Shown here: positions 7,064-10,321 of the stretch, one piece after another
Numbering within the stretch: position 1 is the stretch's first letter
Layout: each line of letters opens with the position of its first letter
Assembly (NCBI GenBank): GCA_003445095.1
Contig: DLVS01000190.1
Coordinates: 1 to 10,321 of the forward strand
Source of the DNA: Verrucomicrobiales bacterium
Lineage (GTDB): Bacteria > Verrucomicrobiota > Verrucomicrobiia > Limisphaerales > UBA9464
Direction of reading: 5' to 3'
Length of the DNA: 10,321 nucleotides
The notes under the pieces: generated by a model
What the model was told of the DNA's origin: nothing
The model's input: only the letters and a program-made list of their open reading frames with translations
Databases searched by the model: none
Position numbers and translations under genes: made by a program

Positions 7064-8510
7064 GACTCAGTGGGACTTCGGTGACTTGTTCGCGCCGAAG
7101 TCCCCCGTTGGCCCGGCGACCGCGCCGCGCGAGACTTTCCCCCTCGCCGTCGAACCGCGCACGGTGCTGTCCGTCACCGAATTCACGCTTCGCATTAAGC
7201 GACAATTGGAGCGGAGCTTCACCTCAGTCTTCGTGTCCGGCGAAGTGTCGAACTGGCGCTTACAAGCCAGCGGTCACGCCTACTTCGTCCTCAAAGACGC
7301 CGAAGCCCAACTCAACTGCGTCTTGTTTCGTAGTCAAAGCGGGGCCGATCGCGCTCGAATCAAGGACGGCACCAAAGTCACCGTCGGTGGTGAACTCACG
7401 GTGTATGAGCCGCGCGGCCAATATCAGTTGCGCGTGATGTCTGTAGAAATCGAAGGCGTGGGAGCGCTTCAGGCAGCGTTCGAGCGCCTCAAAGCCCGCC
7501 TCCACGCCGAAGGCCTCTTCGATCCAGCCCGCAAGCGGCCGATCCCCCAATTTCCGCGCCGCGTGGGATTGATTACGTCACCCACCGGTGCCGCGATCCG
7601 AGACGTGCTTCACGTCGTGGAACGCCGCTACGCTGGAATCGAATTCATCTTCGTGCCCGTACGAGTCCAAGGCGACGGGGCGGCTGCCTCCATGGCGGAC
7701 GCTCTCAACGACCTAAACACGTGGGCACGCTCCGCGCCTGGGGGGCTTGATGTCATTCTGATCACTCGTGGCGGTGGTTCGCTCGAAGATTTGTGGGCCT
7801 TTAACGAAGAAGTACTGGCCCGCGCGATCACCGCGTCAGCCATTCCGATAATCTCGGCAGTCGGACACGAGATTGACTTCACGATCGCGGATTTCGCCGC
7901 CGACCTCCGCGCGGCCACCCCAAGTGCTGCCGCAGAGATTCTGACGGCGGCGTATGTCGCGAGCCGAGATCAAGTGAAGGAACTGGCGCGACGGCTGGGT
8001 TGGTTGTGGGATCAGCAATTCGCTCGAAGCCAGGACCAGTTGTCCGCTCTCGTGAACCGGCTCACTCGCGCGCATCCCCGACGGCAACTCGAACTTCGCT
8101 CCCAGCGCTTGGACGATGCAGTGCCTTCGTTGGGCCGTCGCGTGCGCCAACGGCTGCGTGACTTGCAACTACGGGCGGAGAATAACTCGCGCCGGCTTAC
8201 CACCCGCCGTCCAGTGGTCGTCATTGGGCAGCGACTCCGTCAACTGGACGAACTACGACGAAGACTCCGAGCGGCGGCTCGCCAACATGTGGACAACGCA
8301 ACCAAGCGGTTTCAGCAGGCGAGCCAGTCGTTGGTGTTGCTGTCGCCGATGAACGTTCTGCAGCGGGGTTATTCGCTCACCTTCGACGCGGAAACCGGGC
8401 AACTGATCCGCTTGGCCGAGGACGTGGAACCAGGTCAACGACTTCGCACTCGGTTGGCCGAGGGAGAGATTGAATCGGTCGTCACTGAACCCAAGTTGTT
8501 GTCTGACTAG
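7047..8510 (+). CDS. xseA: Exodeoxyribonuclease VII large subunit
   Basis: XseA is the catalytic subunit of exonuclease VII, which degrades single-stranded DNA from both ends into short oligonucleotides and acts in mismatch repair and damage tolerance. At 487 residues it is somewhat longer than the E. coli protein (456), mainly because of a Pro/Ala-rich N-terminal tail of about 38 residues. An OB-fold DNA-binding domain follows (about 40-137, LSVTEFTLRIKRQLE through GQYQLRV). The catalytic domain has GLITSPTGAAIRDVLHVV (D186), TRGGGSLEDLWAFNEE (R241) and SAVGHEIDFTIADF (H274, D277), all intact. A long Arg/Gln/Leu-rich helical, coiled-coil-like region (about 300-430) leads to the conserved LQRGYSL (438-444) and the C-terminal XseB-binding part. 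The ATG at 7047 sits inside the end of the upstream gene, a 17-base overlap, with no visible ribosome binding site, so translation probably depends on coupling. No xseB is seen in the 234 bases downstream. Confidence 0.96.
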   Translation: MPTNPKTQWDFGDLFAPKSPVGPATAPRETFPLAVEPRTVLSVTEFTLRIKRQLERSFTSVFVSGEVSNWRLQASGHAYFVLKDAEAQLNCVLFRSQSGADRARIKDGTKVTVGGELTVYEPRGQYQLRVMSVEIEGVGALQAAFERLKARLHAEGLFDPARKRPIPQFPRRVGLITSPTGAAIRDVLHVVERRYAGIEFIFVPVRVQGDGAAASMADALNDLNTWARSAPGGLDVILITRGGGSLEDLWAFNEEVLARAITASAIPIISAVGHEIDFTIADFAADLRAATPSAAAEILTAAYVASRDQVKELARRLGWLWDQQFARSQDQLSALVNRLTRAHPRRQLELRSQRLDDAVPSLGRRVRQRLRDLQLRAENNSRRLTTRRPVVVIGQRLRQLDELRRRLRAAARQHVDNATKRFQQASQSLVLLSPMNVLQRGYSLTFDAETGQLIRLAEDVEPGQRLRTRLAEGEIESVVTEPKLLSD

Positions 8511-8515
8511 GGCGA

Positions 8516-8534
8516 ACCGTCCCGAAGCTACGGT
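8516..8534 (+). other. Stem-loop just after the xseA stop
   Basis: ACCGT (8516-8520) pairs with ACGGT (8530-8534) around a nine-base loop, beginning six bases after the xseA stop codon. No T-run follows. It may mark the 3' end of the ymdB-xseA transcript, but a five-base stem could occur by chance. Confidence 0.22.
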
Positions 8535-8615
8535 CCAACTCCGCGGTGCCACGCTTGGTAGAGCCAATGGGTACGCGCGAGGAGTCATCCGCGCGTCAAT
8601 TCGCAGATCAGCCCG

Positions 8616-8681
8616 CGGCTCGGCAAAGCCGTATCCGACCCGGCTGGTATGGACCATCCGCGGTCCGGACATTAATCGTCC
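8616..8681. repeat. Three consecutive short stem-loops upstream of the DUF3500 gene
   Basis: Three perfect inverted repeats lie one after another: CGGCT/AGCCG (8616-8620, 8627-8631), GGACC/GGTCC (8651-8655, 8662-8666) and GGAC/GTCC (8667-8670, 8678-8681), with loops of 6, 6 and 7 bases. The last two are directly adjacent. They sit in the 234-base gap between xseA and the DUF3500 gene, where no credible gene is visible. Candidate roles are an RNA leader element for the downstream gene or a 3' end for xseA. None is proven. Confidence 0.25.
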
Positions 8682-8744
8682 AAACCAAACGAACCCACTT
8701 CACTTTTTCCTTGGGCGGCGCGGACTCATGGCGAAACTCCGCCT

Positions 8745-9752
8745 ATGCACCTACGCTTCCTCCCTTTGGTCTTCGCGACATTTGGCCTGTTCGCCAGCCC
8801 GTCGGAAGATATGTCCTTTTCCGCCCGCGCGTTTCTAGGGTCGTTGACGACCGAACAAAAAGAGCGCGCCGCCTTCCCCTTCACATCCGACGAACGCCAG
8901 AATTGGCACTTCGTGCCAAAAGACCGAAAGGGACTTCCGCTCAAAGATATGACGCCGACCCAACGCCATCTCGCCTACGGTCTGCTAAGTTCCGGGCTCA
9001 GCCAGCGGGGCGTCGGCAAGGCACTCTCAATCATGAGCCTAGAACAAGTGTTGCAGGATATCGAGGGACCGAACCGCAAGATTCCGCGGGATCCGGAGCT
9101 CTATTATGTTAGCGTGTTCGGGACTCCCGATCCCGCGGGCACTTGGGGTTGGCGCGTCGAGGGACATCACCTATCCGTCAATGTGACGATCGTCGCCGGT
9201 GAGTTGATTTCGGGCGCACCGAACTTTTTTGGCTCCAATCCAGGCGAAGTAAAATCCGGGCCCCGCGCCGGGCTTCGGGTGTTGGGAGCCGAGGAAGATC
9301 TCGGACGGCAACTCGTCAAGTCTTTGGACGAATCGCAACGAAAGTTGGCGATCATCGATCCCAAAGCGCCCGACGACATTCTTACGTCCGCCAACCGCGT
9401 CGCAGATGTCGGGGCAGCGAAGGGAATCGGCTGGAGCGAGCTGACGCCGACCCAACAAGCGCTCGCCCTTAAGCTTCTCAACGAATACGCCGGTCGCCTC
9501 CGTGGCGAACTCGCTGAAGCCGACCTGGCTGAAATTCATGGAGCTGGATTGGCCCAAATCCGCTTCGCTTGGGCGGGCGGCTTGGAACGGGGCGAACGCC
9601 ATTACTACCGGCTGCATGGGCCCACTTTCCTGGTGGAGTACGACAATACCCAGAACGACGCGAATCACGTGCATGCCGTGTGGCGAGATCTCAAAGGCGA
9701 TTTCGGCCGGGACTTGCTCGCCGAACATCTAAAAGACAACCACCGAAAGTAG
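8745..9752 (+). CDS. DUF3500 domain-containing protein
   Basis: This 335-residue protein matches the DUF3500 family almost end to end; the biochemical function is not known. Family landmarks visible here are WHFVP (54-58), the helical segment TPTQRHLAYGLLSSGLS (70-86), LEQVL (99-103), RDPELYYVSVFG (115-126), the strongly conserved WGWRVEGHHLSVN (134-146), PNFFGSNP (159-166), EEDLGRQLV (183-191) and the C-terminal YYRLHGP plus EYDNTQNDANHVH (298-310). Clustered His, Asp, Asn and Trp residues suggest a ligand- or metal-binding pocket, which is inference. The first 18 residues are mildly hydrophobic with one Arg (MHLRFLPLVFATFGLFASP) and could be a weak signal peptide, so export is possible. The ATG at 8745 is the first in frame and has no evident ribosome binding site. 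It follows xseA after 234 bases, so it probably has its own promoter. It converges with a minus-strand hydrolase gene. Confidence 0.9.
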   Translation: MHLRFLPLVFATFGLFASPSEDMSFSARAFLGSLTTEQKERAAFPFTSDERQNWHFVPKDRKGLPLKDMTPTQRHLAYGLLSSGLSQRGVGKALSIMSLEQVLQDIEGPNRKIPRDPELYYVSVFGTPDPAGTWGWRVEGHHLSVNVTIVAGELISGAPNFFGSNPGEVKSGPRAGLRVLGAEEDLGRQLVKSLDESQRKLAIIDPKAPDDILTSANRVADVGAAKGIGWSELTPTQQALALKLLNEYAGRLRGELAEADLAEIHGAGLAQIRFAWAGGLERGERHYYRLHGPTFLVEYDNTQNDANHVHAVWRDLKGDFGRDLLAEHLKDNHRK

Positions 9753-9756
9753 GTAC

Positions 9757-9779
9757 GACTCTGAGCTTCCCGAGTCTTT
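9757..9779. terminator. Possible bidirectional terminator between convergent genes
   Basis: GACTC (9757-9761) pairs with GAGTC (9772-9776) around a ten-base loop, followed by TTT on the plus strand. It occupies most of the 29-base gap between the DUF3500 stop and the stop of the opposing hydrolase, where a shared terminator would be expected. The stem is short and the T-run minimal, so this is tentative. Confidence 0.3.
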
Positions 9780-9781
9780 GC

Positions 9782-10321
9782 TCACGGCCGCAAGACTTCC
9801 CCGATTATCCGATACGCCTCCTCCCGTTGTTCCGATGGAAATCGGTGCGGGCTGTCTGGGTGCTCCACCACGATCTTCGCTGACACGCCCAGTTCGGCAG
9901 CGAGTACGCGCGCTTCAGCCACGACACGGTCCACGCTATCCCAGCGAAAGTTTGAGTCACCTCGAGGTGCAGAGACGTAGGTTCTGCGCGGGGCAATCAA
10001 GGCGAGCACCTCAGAGAAATCGAACGGAATCGCGTCGAGCCGTCCTCTGTATTCGGCCAGGCGAGGCATATAGCGTTGTTGGCACCAACCCTTCTCGGGC
10101 TGCCAAACGGTCGGCGAACCGCCGTAGTAGTCGCGGAAGGAATCGAACCCACAACTGGTGGCGATGACGGTTATTCTTGAATCGAAGGCCGCGGTAAACA
10201 GCCCATTGTGGCCTCCGAGGGAATGGCCGATGCAACCGAAGCCGCGATTCGTGGAGACGAATGGCAAATCCGTTAGCAGATCGAGTCCACGGATGTTATC
10301 CCAGATCGCCTTCATCGTGCC
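9782..10321 (-). CDS. Alpha/beta hydrolase (dienelactone hydrolase/acetyl esterase-like), C-terminal part
   Basis: Only the C-terminal 179 codons lie in the window; the frame is still open at 10321, so the true start is outside. An internal ATG at 10315 should not be taken as the start, because the sequence from there (MKAIWDN...DLL) is mid-domain in this family. Counting from that Met, the nucleophile elbow is GHSLGGH with Ser32. The likely acid is D120 in PRGDSNF, and the catalytic His is H157 in PDSPHRFP, giving a complete Ser-Asp-His triad. The segment APRRTYVSAPRGD (108-120) is the usual strand before the acid. Such enzymes hydrolyse ester bonds, often acetyl or cinnamoyl groups on plant polysaccharides, but the substrate cannot be told from this part. 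Any signal peptide would lie outside the window. The gene is convergent with the DUF3500 gene, with 29 bases between the stops. Confidence 0.85.
   Translation of the reverse strand, partial: GTMKAIWDNIRGLDLLTDLPFVSTNRGFGCIGHSLGGHNGLFTAAFDSRITVIATSCGFDSFRDYYGGSPTVWQPEKGWCQQRYMPRLAEYRGRLDAIPFDFSEVLALIAPRRTYVSAPRGDSNFRWDSVDRVVAEARVLAAELGVSAKIVVEHPDSPHRFPSEQREEAYRIIGEVLRP

Noticed and set aside
8546..9112. A 188-codon plus-strand frame across the xseA-DUF3500 gap.
   Set aside because: It overlaps the DUF3500 gene in another frame, is rich in Arg and Pro with no domain pattern, and the DUF3500 frame is clearly the real one.
9778..10167. A 129-codon plus-strand frame opposite the alpha/beta hydrolase.
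   Set aside because: The opposite strand encodes GHSLGGH and a full Ser-Asp-His triad; the plus frame is Arg/Ser/Pro-rich noise.
1..10321. Search for a defence, mobile or CRISPR system.
   Set aside because: No transposase, integrase, Cas protein, toxin-antitoxin pair, direct-repeat array or tRNA attachment site was seen. The NYN protein alone is not enough to propose a defence system.

Overview
The window looks like ordinary chromosomal DNA from a GC-rich member of the Planctomycetota-Verrucomicrobiota-Chlamydiota group. Verrucomicrobiota (Pedosphaera/Limisphaerales-like) is my best guess. This is inferred from a stand-alone prepilin with an [19 protein letters not shown] leader junction and a C-terminal H...DG motif, a DUF3500 protein, a GH31 glucosidase, and starts that mostly lack a Shine-Dalgarno sequence. 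No tRNA, rRNA, insertion sequence, CRISPR array or phage gene was seen.

Layout. On the minus strand, 69-3539 holds a GH31 alpha-glucosidase and, upstream of it, a NYN-domain (LabA/DUF88-like) putative RNase with a C-terminal OST-HTH/LOTUS-like domain. About 150 bases separate the NYN start from a plus-strand run. That run contains a membrane-anchored SLT-type lytic transglycosylase (3693-4253) and a type IV pilin-like/pseudopilin protein (4389-5234). A gap of about 280 bases follows, with terminator-like stem-loops. Next is a tightly packed operon (5514-8510): a YmdB-family metallophosphoesterase, an unrecognised single-pass membrane protein with two HEAT-like repeats, and XseA, the exonuclease VII large subunit. 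The genes overlap by 1 and 17 bases. After 234 bases containing small stem-loops comes a DUF3500 protein (8745-9752). It converges on the C-terminal part of a minus-strand alpha/beta hydrolase that runs off the window at 10321.

How the genes relate. The ymdB-HEAT-xseA overlaps imply translational coupling, and the group mixes nucleotide/RNA regulation with DNA repair. The GH31 enzyme and the partial hydrolase suggest carbohydrate or ester breakdown, but they are not adjacent. The other genes look like independent neighbours.

I found no convincing new multi-gene system. The points most worth a second look are the uncharacterised HEAT membrane protein inside the ymdB-xseA operon, an Asn-to-Asp change at a metal-ligand position of YmdB, the absence of xseB next to xseA, the NYN plus OST-HTH protein, and the stem-loops and tiny reading frame in the intergenic regions.
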